This document shows positions 26,413 to 34,215 of a DNA stretch of 35,235 bases, one piece after another. This DNA is from Acidimicrobiaceae bacterium. Its GTDB lineage: Bacteria; Actinomycetota; Acidimicrobiia; Acidimicrobiales; Aldehydirespiratoraceae. Every line of letters starts with the position of its first letter. Positions within the stretch are counted from its first letter, which is position 1. The translations under genes and the position numbers were made by a program. Below the pieces are notes generated by a model. That model saw only the letters and a program-made list of their open reading frames with translations, was not told where the DNA came from and ran no database searches. The stretch is from the NCBI GenBank assembly GCA_009842325.1, contig VYFQ01000033.1, positions 67,630 through 102,864 of the forward strand, in the 5' to 3' direction.

Positions 26413-26787
26413 TCAGGTTAGGAATTCGGCCAGTCGGTCCTTGGCCTTCATGTCACCGAGGGGTCGTCCGATGATGGCCCGGTCGCCCCTGACCAGCACC
26501 GGGCGCTGCAAGAGCCTCGGATACTGGAGCAGCACGTCTACCACCGCGCCGGGGTTGCCGACGTAGTCGTCGGCGTCCAGCCCCAGCTTCGAGAACTGCG
26601 AGTCCTTGCGGACCAGGTTCTCCACCGGATCCTCCAGCCGCTCGACGATGCCCTGGAGCGTGTCGCGGTCGGGACGATCAGACATGTAGAGCACTACGTC
26701 GAAGTCGGCTCCGGTATCCGTGGCGACCGCCACGGCATTCTTGGAGGAGTTTCAATGCTTGTTGTGATAGATGGTGATGTCGGCCAT
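26413..26787 (-). CDS. ArsC/Spx-family reductase, putative selenoprotein (UGA at catalytic position)
   Basis: Reading from ATG 26787 gives MADITIYHNKH, then TGA (26754-26752), then NSSKNAVAVATDTGADF and on to a stop at 26413: 124 codons if UGA is read through. Against E. coli ArsC as I remember it (ITIYHNPACGTSRN), the UGA falls exactly on catalytic Cys12. The arsenate-binding arginines are also kept (R60 in LVRKDSQ, R95 in LLQRPV, R108 in IIGRPL). Homology before and after the UGA is continuous in one frame. A SECIS-like hairpin follows at bacterial spacing. I therefore call residue 12 selenocysteine. A GTG at 26733 would give a truncated protein without ribosome binding site or active site. 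The role is probably thiol/selenol oxidoreduction; arsenate is only one possible substrate. It starts 8 bp after the acyl-CoA synthetase stop. Alternatives are a sequencing error (TGC to TGA) or a pseudogene. Confidence 0.82.
26718..26735 (-). promoter_or_regulatory. Candidate bacterial SECIS hairpin
   Basis: On the coding strand, 16 nt after the UGA, CCGTGGC (26735-26729) and GCCACGG (26724-26718) form a perfect 7-bp stem with loop GGUC. The loop begins 23 nt after the UGA and starts with G. This fits the bacterial SECIS rule as I know it: apical loop about 16-37 nt downstream with a G in its first two positions. SelB would bind it. Confidence 0.75.
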
Positions 26788-26795
26788 CGGGAGTC

Positions 26796-28421
26796 TCAAT
26801 CCTCTTCCTGTCGGGCTACATAGACCTCTCGCCTCTCCAAGAACACTGGCCGCCTGGTCTCGTAGACCTCCCGCAGCTTGTGCTTGAGAATCTTGAGGGT
26901 GGCATTGCGGGGCAACGGGCCGGGATGGATCTCGAGCTGCTCGGGAACCTTCTGGCGGGCAAGGCCGGCCGCCAGGCAGGTCTCAACCATCTCCTCGAAG
27001 GTCAGGTCGTCCGAGTCGGGCGCGGTCTCGACCACCGCGCAGACCCTCTCGCCCCGCGTGCGGTCCGTCAGCCCGATGACCGCGACGGCCCCCACCTTGT
27101 CGTGGGCGTACAGCACGTCCTCGATCTCCTTGGCGGAGATGTTCTCTCCCTTGCGGATGATGATGTCCTTCACCCGTCCGGTCAGCGTCAGGTGCCCGTC
27201 GGGGCCCAGCACGCCCAGATCGCCGGTTCGGAAGCGGCCCCGGGCGTCGAAGGCCCGTCGATTGAGGGTGGGGTCGGTGTAGCCCGAGAACAGCATCGGG
27301 CCACTCACCCTCACCTCGCCCTGGACACCGGCGGGGGCGGGAGCCTCCCCGCCGTCGGCGGCCATGGCCACGATGGACACATCGCAGCCGTGGACCGGGC
27401 GACCGTCGGTGTAGGCCAGCTGGTGGTCGCTGTCACGAGGAGACCCCTGCGAGATCATCGGGCACTCGGTCATGCCGTACCCGTGGGCCACGGGCACCCC
27501 CATCTGCTCCTTCACCCGGAAGTAGATCTCGGGCGGCTTCGGAGCGCCCCCGCCCGACAGCACCCGCAGGGTGGGCATGGCCGGACGGCCGGTGGACTCG
27601 CGAGACTTGCGGTCCTCCTCGAGGAACATCTGGTAGAAGGCCGTCGAGCCGCCGGCCATGGTCACGCCGTGGCGGGCGTAGGTCACGACCGCCGCGGCCG
27701 GATCGAATCGCTCGACGAGGACGGCGCCGAATCCGGCCGCCAGCATCGTCACCATGTAGTCGGGTCCGCCGATATGGGCATACGGGAAGGCGATAGAACC
27801 CACGTCGTCGCCGCTCATGTCGAGCGCCCGGGCGAGCCCGACTCCACCGGCGATCAACGACGCGTCGGTGTGCTTCACGCCCTTGGGATCAGAGGTGGTG
27901 CCCGAGGTGTAATACAGCCAGCGCACGGTGTCGCCGCCATCGGATTCCGGCACCGGCGGCAGAGTGGCCGGATTGCCCTCGGGAAGGGTGTCGTAGCCGG
28001 CGAGGGTCCGAGCCTCGTGGTCGAGCCCCGCGATGATCTCGCTAACCATGCCGCCGTAGTCGAAGCCGTTCCAGACGCCCGGATGCACGACCAACTCGGC
28101 TCTCGTCTGCCGGATGCAGAAGCCGACCTCACGCTTGCGGTAGATGTGGATGATCGGGTTCTGCACCGCGCCCAGACGGCTGAGGGCGAAGCTCAGCAGT
28201 ACGGTCTCGATGCGGGTGGGCAGTACCCAAGTGACCGGCGTGCCCTCGGTGACGCCCATGGACAGGAGTCCCGCGGCCACACGTTCGGCCTGGTCCCTGA
28301 ACTCTGTGAAAGTCAGCGAGCGTCCCGCCTCGTCGACAAGCATCATCCTGTCGGGTGTGGCCGTCACCCGACTGTTGAGCAGATCCCAGAAGGTCCGGGC
28401 GTCGTAGATCGGCTCGGTCAT
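26796..28421 (-). CDS. Acyl-CoA synthetase (class I AMP-forming ligase)
   Basis: Activates a carboxylic acid through acyl-AMP to acyl-CoA. The 541-residue product has the AMP-binding P-loop YYTSGTTSDPKGVKHT near 168-183, GGGAPKPPEI, GYGMTECPM, FRTGDLGVLG, the hinge TGRVKDIIIRKGENISAKEIED, and a C-terminal catalytic lysine in NATLKILKHKLRE. The size fits medium/long-chain or alicyclic acid ligases; the substrate cannot be told. ATG 28421 follows GGAG at 8 nt. A putative promoter with four GTNAC boxes lies about 180 nt upstream, so this gene may head its own unit with the selenoprotein, ferredoxin and reductase genes. Confidence 0.93.
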   Translation of the reverse strand: MTEPIYDARTFWDLLNSRVTATPDRMMLVDEAGRSLTFTEFRDQAERVAAGLLSMGVTEGTPVTWVLPTRIETVLLSFALSRLGAVQNPIIHIYRKREVGFCIRQTRAELVVHPGVWNGFDYGGMVSEIIAGLDHEARTLAGYDTLPEGNPATLPPVPESDGGDTVRWLYYTSGTTSDPKGVKHTDASLIAGGVGLARALDMSGDDVGSIAFPYAHIGGPDYMVTMLAAGFGAVLVERFDPAAAVVTYARHGVTMAGGSTAFYQMFLEEDRKSRESTGRPAMPTLRVLSGGGAPKPPEIYFRVKEQMGVPVAHGYGMTECPMISQGSPRDSDHQLAYTDGRPVHGCDVSIVAMAADGGEAPAPAGVQGEVRVSGPMLFSGYTDPTLNRRAFDARGRFRTGDLGVLGPDGHLTLTGRVKDIIIRKGENISAKEIEDVLYAHDKVGAVAVIGLTDRTRGERVCAVVETAPDSDDLTFEEMVETCLAAGLARQKVPEQLEIHPGPLPRNATLKILKHKLREVYETRRPVFLERREVYVARQEED

Positions 28422-28491
28422 GCAGGTCGCTCCGGTAGCTAGAACAGGGATGGATCGTAACGCACGGCGGAGCCGTCCAGACGAGACGCGC

Positions 28492-28524
28492 CGGAGCCCG
28501 CCAGCGCCATACTGGCGGGCTCCG
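28492..28524 (-). terminator. Perfect 13-bp hairpin between the SDR and acyl-CoA synthetase genes
   Basis: CGGAGCCCGCCAG (28492-28504) and CTGGCGGGCTCCG (28512-28524) are exact complements with loop CGCCATA. It lies about 70 nt upstream of the synthetase ATG and downstream of its putative promoter. It may therefore be a leader attenuator rather than the SDR-operon terminator. No U-run follows on either strand. Confidence 0.55.
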
Positions 28525-28598
28525 CACGGTCCCTGGAGGGGGGGAATGTGGATCCGGTTCTGGCTGATCCTGTCGTTCAGACCCGAGTCCTATTGACT

Positions 28599-28638
28599 AG
28601 GTTACACCATCGTCACGGGTTTGTCACATTCTTGTCAC
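28599..28638 (-). promoter_or_regulatory. Promoter with four GTNAC boxes at 11-bp spacing
   Basis: Plus-strand GTTAC (28601-28605) and GTCAC (28612-28616, 28623-28627, 28634-28638) recur with exactly 6 bp between copies. On the minus strand GTGACA (28627-28622), a 17-bp spacer and TAACCT (28604-28599) form a promoter inside this array, aimed at the acyl-CoA synthetase gene. Tandem 11-bp units are typical of OmpR/PhoB-family regulators; GlnR and MtrA use GTNAC-like half-sites. Confidence 0.6.
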
Positions 28639-28691
28639 AGATTTTTTCTGAAGCCCAAGTTGACTCTCGGCAACTCCGATCCCTCTGCTTC

Positions 28692-29603
28692 TCAACGGGT
28701 GCCGTACACGGGTGCAGGCGGTTCTTCGGCCTCGACGGAGAGGCGGGCCAGCGCGGCCGCCTCAGCCACCGTCATGGCCCGATCCCCCACCGACACCACC
28801 GGTCCGTGCTGCCATCCGTCGCACACGTTGAGCTGACCTCCCGTGCACTCGAAGACTCTCCCGGAGACATCGCAGTCCGCGCTCCCGAGCCACACAACCA
28901 GCGATGAGACATTCCCAGGAGCCTTGGGATCCCAGCCGTCATCGGGCCGCTCGGGGTAGCCGGGGATCACTGCCGTCATCCGCGTGCGAGCATCGGGTGC
29001 GATGGCGTTGGCGAGCACTCCGTAGCGCCCCCACTCCGCGGCCTGCTGGATCGTCAGCGCCGCGATGGCGGCCTTCGCCGCGACATAGTTGCCCTGTCCG
29101 ATGGATCCCATCAGACCCGCTCCAGACGACGTGTTGACGATCCGGGCGGCCGGTGCGTCGCCGCCGGAGGCCTTCTGGCGTTCCCGCCAGTGAGCAACCG
29201 CGTGGCGGGACGGGACGAAGTGGCCCTTCAGATGGACCCGCACTACGGCATCCCACTCCTGCTCGTTCATGTTCACCAGCATGCGGTCGCGCAGGAACCC
29301 GGCGTTACACACCAGCGTGTCGAGGCGGCCCCACATGTCGATGGCCTGCGCCACCATGGCGCCCGCCTGCTCCCAGTCGGCCACATCGGCGTGATTGGCC
29401 GCGGCCGACCCGCCGGCGGCGACGATCTCGTCCACCACCGCCGTGGCGGCGTCGTCGGCGCGGGGCTCGCTGCCGTCACTGTGCACGCCGAGATCGTTGA
29501 CCAGAACGTGGGCTCCCTCCGCCGCGTAGGCGAGCGCGTGGGCCCGGCCTAGTCCCCGGCCCGCGCCGGTGACGATCACCACTCGCCCGTCGCAGAAGCC
29601 CAT
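28692..29603 (-). CDS. Short-chain dehydrogenase (3-hydroxyacyl-CoA dehydrogenase-like)
   Basis: NAD(P)-dependent oxidoreductase of 303 residues. It has the cofactor motif VTGAGRGLGRAHALAYAAEG near 11-30, DVADWEQA, LVCNAGFLRDRML, the catalytic serine in IVNTSSGAG, and QGNYVAAKAAI with the YxxxK pair. The motif NDLGVHSDGSEPRADDAA after beta-2 resembles the SDR half of MFE-2/FabG-like hydroxyacyl-CoA dehydrogenases acting on CoA thioesters. The C-terminal part (about 215-303) lacks a recognised extra domain. The ATG is 9 bp after the amidohydrolase stop, so the two are cotranscribed. The substrate is unknown; proximity to an acyl-CoA synthetase supports acyl-CoA chemistry. Confidence 0.92.
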   Translation of the reverse strand: MGFCDGRVVIVTGAGRGLGRAHALAYAAEGAHVLVNDLGVHSDGSEPRADDAATAVVDEIVAAGGSAAANHADVADWEQAGAMVAQAIDMWGRLDTLVCNAGFLRDRMLVNMNEQEWDAVVRVHLKGHFVPSRHAVAHWRERQKASGGDAPAARIVNTSSGAGLMGSIGQGNYVAAKAAIAALTIQQAAEWGRYGVLANAIAPDARTRMTAVIPGYPERPDDGWDPKAPGNVSSLVVWLGSADCDVSGRVFECTGGQLNVCDGWQHGPVVSVGDRAMTVAEAAALARLSVEAEEPPAPVYGTR

Positions 29604-29612
29604 GACGCTCGC

Positions 29613-31355
29613 TCAGGCCGCGCGGCGGCCCCGTACCAGGCGACCGGGCCGGGCCCCGGTGTCGACGCCATCGGCGCGTGTCTGCTCGCCGGCCACGATG
29701 GTGACGGTGTAGCCGTCGGCGTGTTGCAGCAGGCGCCGGCCTCCGGCGGGCAAGTCGTGCACCAGCCGGGGGGTTCGAAGGCTGATCCTGGCGTGGTCGA
29801 TGACGTTCAGGTCGGCCCGCTTGCCCGGCGCGACGACGCCCCGATCGTTCAGCCCGAACAGCGCGGCAGTGTCGTGACTCTGCTTGCGCACCACCCATTC
29901 GAGCGGCAGCTGCTCGCCCCGACTGCGGTCCCGGGTCCAGTGGCTGATCATCGTGGTCGGCATCGAGGCGTCGCAGATCAGCCCGCAGTGGGCACCGCCG
30001 TCCGAGAGTCCGACCACGGCCCGGGAGTGGGTGAGCTGTTCCCGGATCACGTCGTGGTTGCCGTCCACGTAGTTGAACAGCGGCGCCATCAGCAGCGCCC
30101 GGCCGTCCTCAGCGCAGAAGGCGTCGTAGGCGGCCTCGGCCATGTCTACTCCGGCCGCAGCTGCGATGGCCGCGATGGAGCGGTCGGGCGCGGGCTCGTA
30201 GTCGGGAGGGTCGCCGAGCACGTACAGCTGTTCGAGCATCCTGGCGACCAGCGAGCCGACGCCCTCATGCATGCCGCCCCGGCGCTCGCCGTCGGGTTCG
30301 GACAGGATGGCGGCCCGTACGGCCGGATCTCGCAGGCGCTCGATGCGCTCTTCGATGCCTAGGCGCTCAATGGCGCGATAGGTGGGACGTCGCATGAAGG
30401 GGTGGCTCGTCTGCCAACCCGCCAGCAGTCCGAACGGGCGCCCGGCCACCTGCGGGTACAGCTGCGCGCCCTCCTCCGCCGCCTGCAGCGACACGTCCAT
30501 CAGCTCACGCCACAGATCGGGCGCAGCAGGCACCTGCAGCAGGGCGAAACTGACCGGCTGGTCGATCGCGGCCGACAGCCGCCTCATCCACTCGACTTCG
30601 GAGCGAGGCTTGACGACGTCCTCGCCCGCCGATCCCACCGGAGCCAGCTCGAAGACTCCTCCCCCGCCGTCGCGCAGCCCGCGGCCCAGGCCGAACAGCT
30701 CGTCCTCCGCCGCGAACGTTCCCGGCACGGGCTCGCCGTCCATGGCCTTGTGGGCCAGCGTGCGCGACGTCGACACACCCAGCGCGCCAGCGGACACCGC
30801 GTCGGCCACGATGTGCTCCATGCGGGCAATCTCATCGATGTCGGCCGGCTCGTTGCGGGCGCCGCGCTCGCCCATCACGTAGGCCCGCACCGCTCCATGG
30901 GGAACCTGGGTGCCCACATCGATGGCCCAGTTATGGCCGTCGAGGGCATCGAGGTAGTCGCCGAAGGACTCCCAGCCCCATGTGATCCCCTCCGACAGCG
31001 CGGCACCGGGGATGTCCTCCACGCCCTCCATCAGCTGGATCAGCCACTCCTCGGTGCCGGGCCGGACCGGCGCGAATCCCACTCCGCAGTTGCCCATGAC
31101 CACGGTGGTGACTCCGTGGCCCGAACTGGGCTCGAGAAGGTCGTCCCATGTGGCCTGGCCGTCGTAGTGGGTGTGCACGTCGACGAAGCCGGGGGTGACG
31201 ATCTGGCCGGAAGCATCGATGGTGCGAGCCGCGTCGCCCGGCAGGTCAGGGCCGACGGCGACGATGGTGTCACCCGCTACGGCCACGTCGGCGGGGCGGG
31301 GCGGATCGCCGGTGCCGTCCACCAGGAGTCCACCGCTGATCTTCAGGTCGTACAT
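29613..31355 (-). CDS. N-acyl-D-amino-acid deacylase-like amidohydrolase
   Basis: Metal-dependent hydrolase of the amidohydrolase_3/D-aminoacylase group, 580 residues. It begins [16 protein letters not shown], with the metal motif [13 protein letters not shown] near 60-72, [12 protein letters not shown] near 85-96, [10 protein letters not shown], the late aspartate in [39 protein letters not shown], and the closing small beta domain. Related proteins cleave acyl groups from D-amino acids or dipeptides, but assigned substrates in this group are often wrong. It lies 42 bp after the substrate-binding lipoprotein gene, suggesting that uptake and hydrolysis of an amide or peptide go together. No ribosome binding site is obvious at ATG 31355. 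Confidence 0.9.
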   Translation of the reverse strand: MYDLKISGGLLVDGTGDPPRPADVAVAGDTIVAVGPDLPGDAARTIDASGQIVTPGFVDVHTHYDGQATWDDLLEPSSGHGVTTVVMGNCGVGFAPVRPGTEEWLIQLMEGVEDIPGAALSEGITWGWESFGDYLDALDGHNWAIDVGTQVPHGAVRAYVMGERGARNEPADIDEIARMEHIVADAVSAGALGVSTSRTLAHKAMDGEPVPGTFAAEDELFGLGRGLRDGGGGVFELAPVGSAGEDVVKPRSEVEWMRRLSAAIDQPVSFALLQVPAAPDLWRELMDVSLQAAEEGAQLYPQVAGRPFGLLAGWQTSHPFMRRPTYRAIERLGIEERIERLRDPAVRAAILSEPDGERRGGMHEGVGSLVARMLEQLYVLGDPPDYEPAPDRSIAAIAAAAGVDMAEAAYDAFCAEDGRALLMAPLFNYVDGNHDVIREQLTHSRAVVGLSDGGAHCGLICDASMPTTMISHWTRDRSRGEQLPLEWVVRKQSHDTAALFGLNDRGVVAPGKRADLNVIDHARISLRTPRLVHDLPAGGRRLLQHADGYTVTIVAGEQTRADGVDTGARPGRLVRGRRAA

Positions 31356-31397
31356 GGCTTGGACTCTAGAGGCCGGCGAGCGGTCAGTCCTCGCGGG

Positions 31398-33374
31398 CTA
31401 CTGGTCGGTCCGGTAGAGGTAGCGGATGTCCCAGAGGGCGTACAGGGTGGGCGTGGTGTTGCCGAAGACGTTTCGGGTGGCGGTGAGCCTCTCGGACAGA
31501 GTCGTGTAGATGAGGGGCACGTTGGCGGCCGCTATCTCCTGGGCGTTCAGGTAGTACCGCACCCGCGTAGCGTGGTCGAGCTCCTGGCTTCCCAATATGT
31601 ACATCGCGTCGATCTCGGCTTCCCAGTCGGTGGCCGGCTCGGGCTGGTTGGGGTACCACAGGTGCAGGTCCCCGGTGCTGTGCCAGAGGGTGATCCCGCT
31701 GTAGGGGTCGGGGCCTCCGGTGAAGCCGATGACGACGGCCTCCCAGTCGTAGGTGCTGACAAGCTGGCCGACGAGCTCGCCGAAGTCGATCACCTCGTAG
31801 TCCACCCTTAGCCCCAGAGCCTCCATTCCCTGCTGGATGATCTGGGTGACCTCCTGCCGCACGCTGTTGCCCGTGTTGGTCACCAGCCTGAACTCGATCG
31901 CGTTGCCGTCGGAGTCCTCGCGGATCCCGTCGCCGTCGGTGTCGGTCCAGCCGAGGCTGTCGAGGATCGCGTTGGCCTTTTCAAGGTCGTAGGGGTAGCG
32001 CCTGACGTCCGGATTGTGGAAGTCGCCGGCCGAGGGGCTCACGGAGGACCACTGCGGGTAGCCGAGGCCGTGCTGGACGTCGTCGATGATGGCGTCCTTG
32101 TCGATGCTGTGGGCCACGGCCTGGCGGAACTGGACGTTGCCGAACCAATCCAGCTTGTGGGCGGCGACGTAGGGCTCTCCCGTGTCGGGACTGACGCCCG
32201 GATTGACGTTGAAGGTGAGGAACGTCGTGCCGAAGTTGGGCCCCCGCCGGTAGATCGTGAAGTCCCCCTCTTCCTGGAGGGGCTCGAGCTGTGCGTACTC
32301 CTCGCCCAGCACGCCGTGCACATCGGAGTCGCCCGCCAGGAAACCTGCGAGTTCGGCGTCGAGGTCTTCGACGACGTTGTGGACGATGCGGTCCAGGTAC
32401 GGCAGGCGGTTGCCCTCGTCGTCGGTCAGCCAGTAGTTGGCGTTGCGGGCCAGGACCACTCTCTCGCCGGGCTCGTAGCTCTCGATGGTGAATGGGCCGG
32501 TACCGATGATCTCCGCCGGGTCGGTGCCGATGTCCCACGTCTCGATGAAGGTTCCGTCGTCGACGTGCGGCTCGAGGATGTGCCTCGGGTATATGGCGGT
32601 GCCCATGGAGCGCAGGAAGGGCGCGAACTGCACCGGCAGGGTGAACTCGACGGTGTCGTCATCGATCACCGACACAGCCATACGGCTCTGCTGCCAGTCT
32701 CCGTTGGCGCCCAAGTGCTGGAACTCGAAGGTTGAGCGGCTGCTGGCGGGGATGTCGTCGTTGTAGATGATCCGGTTGAAGGTGAAGCCCACATCGTGGG
32801 CGGTAAAGGGCTCGCCGTCGTGCCAGGCGACGTCCCGGCGCAGGTGGAAGGTCCACGTCAGACCGTCCTCGGAGCGCTCCCAGGACTCGGCGAGCAAGGG
32901 TTCCACCTCGTCGGTCAGCCAGGAGGTCTCGGTGAGGCCCTCGAACAGGTACCCCAGCACTCCCGAAGATGAAGCGTCAGTGGAGATGGCCAGGTTGAAC
33001 GTGAGCGGCTCGGAGATGGTCGTGATGGTGAGCGCGCCCCCGGGAGTGCCGATCGCATACTCGAACTGCTCGGCGTTCCGCTTGAGGCGGTCCACGGTCG
33101 ACGTGTCCTCGGGTGCGGCAGCCTCGTCGACCGGCGCAACCTCCTCCGCCGGCTCAGGCTCCTCGACCGGCTCAACATCGTCAGCAGGCGCAGGCTCCTC
33201 AACCGGCACGGGCTCCTCAACCGGCTCCACATCCTCGACAGGCTCAGGCTCCTCGACAGGCGCAATATCGCCAGTCACCGGAGCGTCGGTACTCTGGCCG
33301 CCCGAGCATGCAACAACCAGCAGCGCAGCCACAGCCAAAGAAACGAGAGGCAAAGACCGGGGCATGAGGCTCAT
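31398..33374 (-). CDS. ABC transporter substrate-binding lipoprotein (SBP family 5)
   Basis: Extracytoplasmic oligopeptide/nickel-type solute-binding protein of 658 residues. The signal ends LLVVACSGG (Cys23). A Val/Glu/Pro repeat linker follows to about residue 85, then the SBP_bac_5 domain: LTFNLAISTDAS, GLTWTFHLRRDVAWHDGEPFTAHDV, FNRIIYND, GTGPFTIESYEPGERVVLARNANYW, NVQFRQAVAHSIDKDAI, YDLEKANAILDSLGWTDTDGDGI. I chose ATG 33374 (MSLMPRSLPL); AGGAGG lies about 14 nt upstream, rather far, and the longer frame beyond it is a shadow of the divergent hydrolase gene. No permease or ATPase genes follow; an amidohydrolase does. Confidence 0.93.
   Translation of the reverse strand: MSLMPRSLPLVSLAVAALLVVACSGGQSTDAPVTGDIAPVEEPEPVEDVEPVEEPVPVEEPAPADDVEPVEEPEPAEEVAPVDEAAAPEDTSTVDRLKRNAEQFEYAIGTPGGALTITTISEPLTFNLAISTDASSSGVLGYLFEGLTETSWLTDEVEPLLAESWERSEDGLTWTFHLRRDVAWHDGEPFTAHDVGFTFNRIIYNDDIPASSRSTFEFQHLGANGDWQQSRMAVSVIDDDTVEFTLPVQFAPFLRSMGTAIYPRHILEPHVDDGTFIETWDIGTDPAEIIGTGPFTIESYEPGERVVLARNANYWLTDDEGNRLPYLDRIVHNVVEDLDAELAGFLAGDSDVHGVLGEEYAQLEPLQEEGDFTIYRRGPNFGTTFLTFNVNPGVSPDTGEPYVAAHKLDWFGNVQFRQAVAHSIDKDAIIDDVQHGLGYPQWSSVSPSAGDFHNPDVRRYPYDLEKANAILDSLGWTDTDGDGIREDSDGNAIEFRLVTNTGNSVRQEVTQIIQQGMEALGLRVDYEVIDFGELVGQLVSTYDWEAVVIGFTGGPDPYSGITLWHSTGDLHLWYPNQPEPATDWEAEIDAMYILGSQELDHATRVRYYLNAQEIAAANVPLIYTTLSERLTATRNVFGNTTPTLYALWDIRYLYRTDQ
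33115..33270. repeat. Degenerate repeat coding the Pro/Glu/Val linker
   Basis: Irregular 6-18 bp related units (ggctcctc, gaccggctc) code VEEPEPVEDVEPVEEP-like residues between the lipid anchor and the binding domain. Units are multiples of three, so length can vary in frame. Confidence 0.75.
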
Positions 33375-33407
33375 GGAGCAGAACGCTACCTCCTGGGGAG
33401 GAGGCCG

Positions 33408-34187
33408 ATGACGAACGCTCCTGTGAGCGAGCGGTTCGAGTTCACGGGCGGGGCCGGAGCCAAGCTGGCGGCCGTGCTTCACCAGCCCGGCGACGGCACC
33501 GTAGTGGTCGGCGCGGCCCTGCTGTGCCACTGCTTCACCTGCTCCAAGGACCTGTTCACCACGACTCGCATCGCCAAGGGCCTGGCCGCCGGCGGCTACT
33601 TGACCCTGGCCTTCGACTTCACCGGCTTGGGCGAGAGCGGGGGCGAGCTGGCCGAGACCACGGTGGCCACCAACGTCAGCGACATCACCGCAGCCGCAGT
33701 GGCGCTGATCCGCCGCGGGGCCGGACCCTGCGTGTTGGTCGGGCACAGCCTGGGCGGGGCGGCTGCGGTGCTGGCCGCATCCCGCCTGCACACCGTGGCC
33801 CAGGTGGTGGCAGTGGCCTCCCCGGCCTCGGTCGCCCACGTGGAGCATCTCTTCTCGGACGATGCGCTGGAGCAGATCCGCTCCCAGGGCTCGGGCGAGG
33901 TGAGGATCGGGCCCAATCCGGTGAGGATCGGTCGAGACTTCCTCGACGATTTGCATCAACACGACGTGGCTGAGGCTGCGGCCTCGCTGGGCCGGCCCAT
34001 GCTGGTGGTCCAAGCCGGTGCCGACACCGTGGTGGGCCGAGAGCAGACCGAGGCACTGGCCCGGGCCGGCTCGGCGACCCTGCACACCATCGCCGGCGCC
34101 GACCATCTCTTCACTGACCGGCGCCATTCCGACGAACTGGTCCTGACCATCCTCGACTGGCTGACAGGCGTCAGAGGCGTGGCCTGA
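33408..34187 (+). CDS. Alpha/beta hydrolase of the OsmC-associated type
   Basis: The 259-residue product has the alpha/beta hydrolase fold: LCHCFTCSKDLFTT near the oxyanion strand, FDFTGLGESGGELAET, the nucleophile elbow VGHSLGGAAA, an acid in VVQAGADTVV, and the histidine in IAGADHLFTD. The HCFTCSKD stretch is characteristic of hydrolases fused N-terminally to OsmC peroxidase domains. Here the chain ends after the hydrolase part, and the following bases run straight into the vapC 3' end, so no OsmC domain is present. ATG 33408 follows GGGGAGGAGG. It is divergent from the substrate-binding gene with only 33 bp between starts. The substrate is unknown, possibly an ester. Confidence 0.9.
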   Translation: MTNAPVSERFEFTGGAGAKLAAVLHQPGDGTVVVGAALLCHCFTCSKDLFTTTRIAKGLAAGGYLTLAFDFTGLGESGGELAETTVATNVSDITAAAVALIRRGAGPCVLVGHSLGGAAAVLAASRLHTVAQVVAVASPASVAHVEHLFSDDALEQIRSQGSGEVRIGPNPVRIGRDFLDDLHQHDVAEAAASLGRPMLVVQAGADTVVGREQTEALARAGSATLHTIAGADHLFTDRRHSDELVLTILDWLTGVRGVA

Positions 34188-34215
34188 TCCCGGCTCGGCA
34201 GACCGGCCGGGTGCC

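Noticed and set aside
26413..26733. 106-residue version of the ArsC-like protein starting at GTG 26733
   Set aside because: No ribosome site, and it would lack the beta-alpha start and active site of the fold; the upstream UGA reading explains the homology better.
28548..28907. 119-codon plus-strand frame over the GTNAC array
   Set aside because: No ribosome site; it overlaps the SDR gene in antisense and the regulatory array.
33375..34127. 251-residue N-terminal extension of the substrate-binding protein
   Set aside because: It is antisense to the hydrolase gene and would bury the lipoprotein signal peptide.
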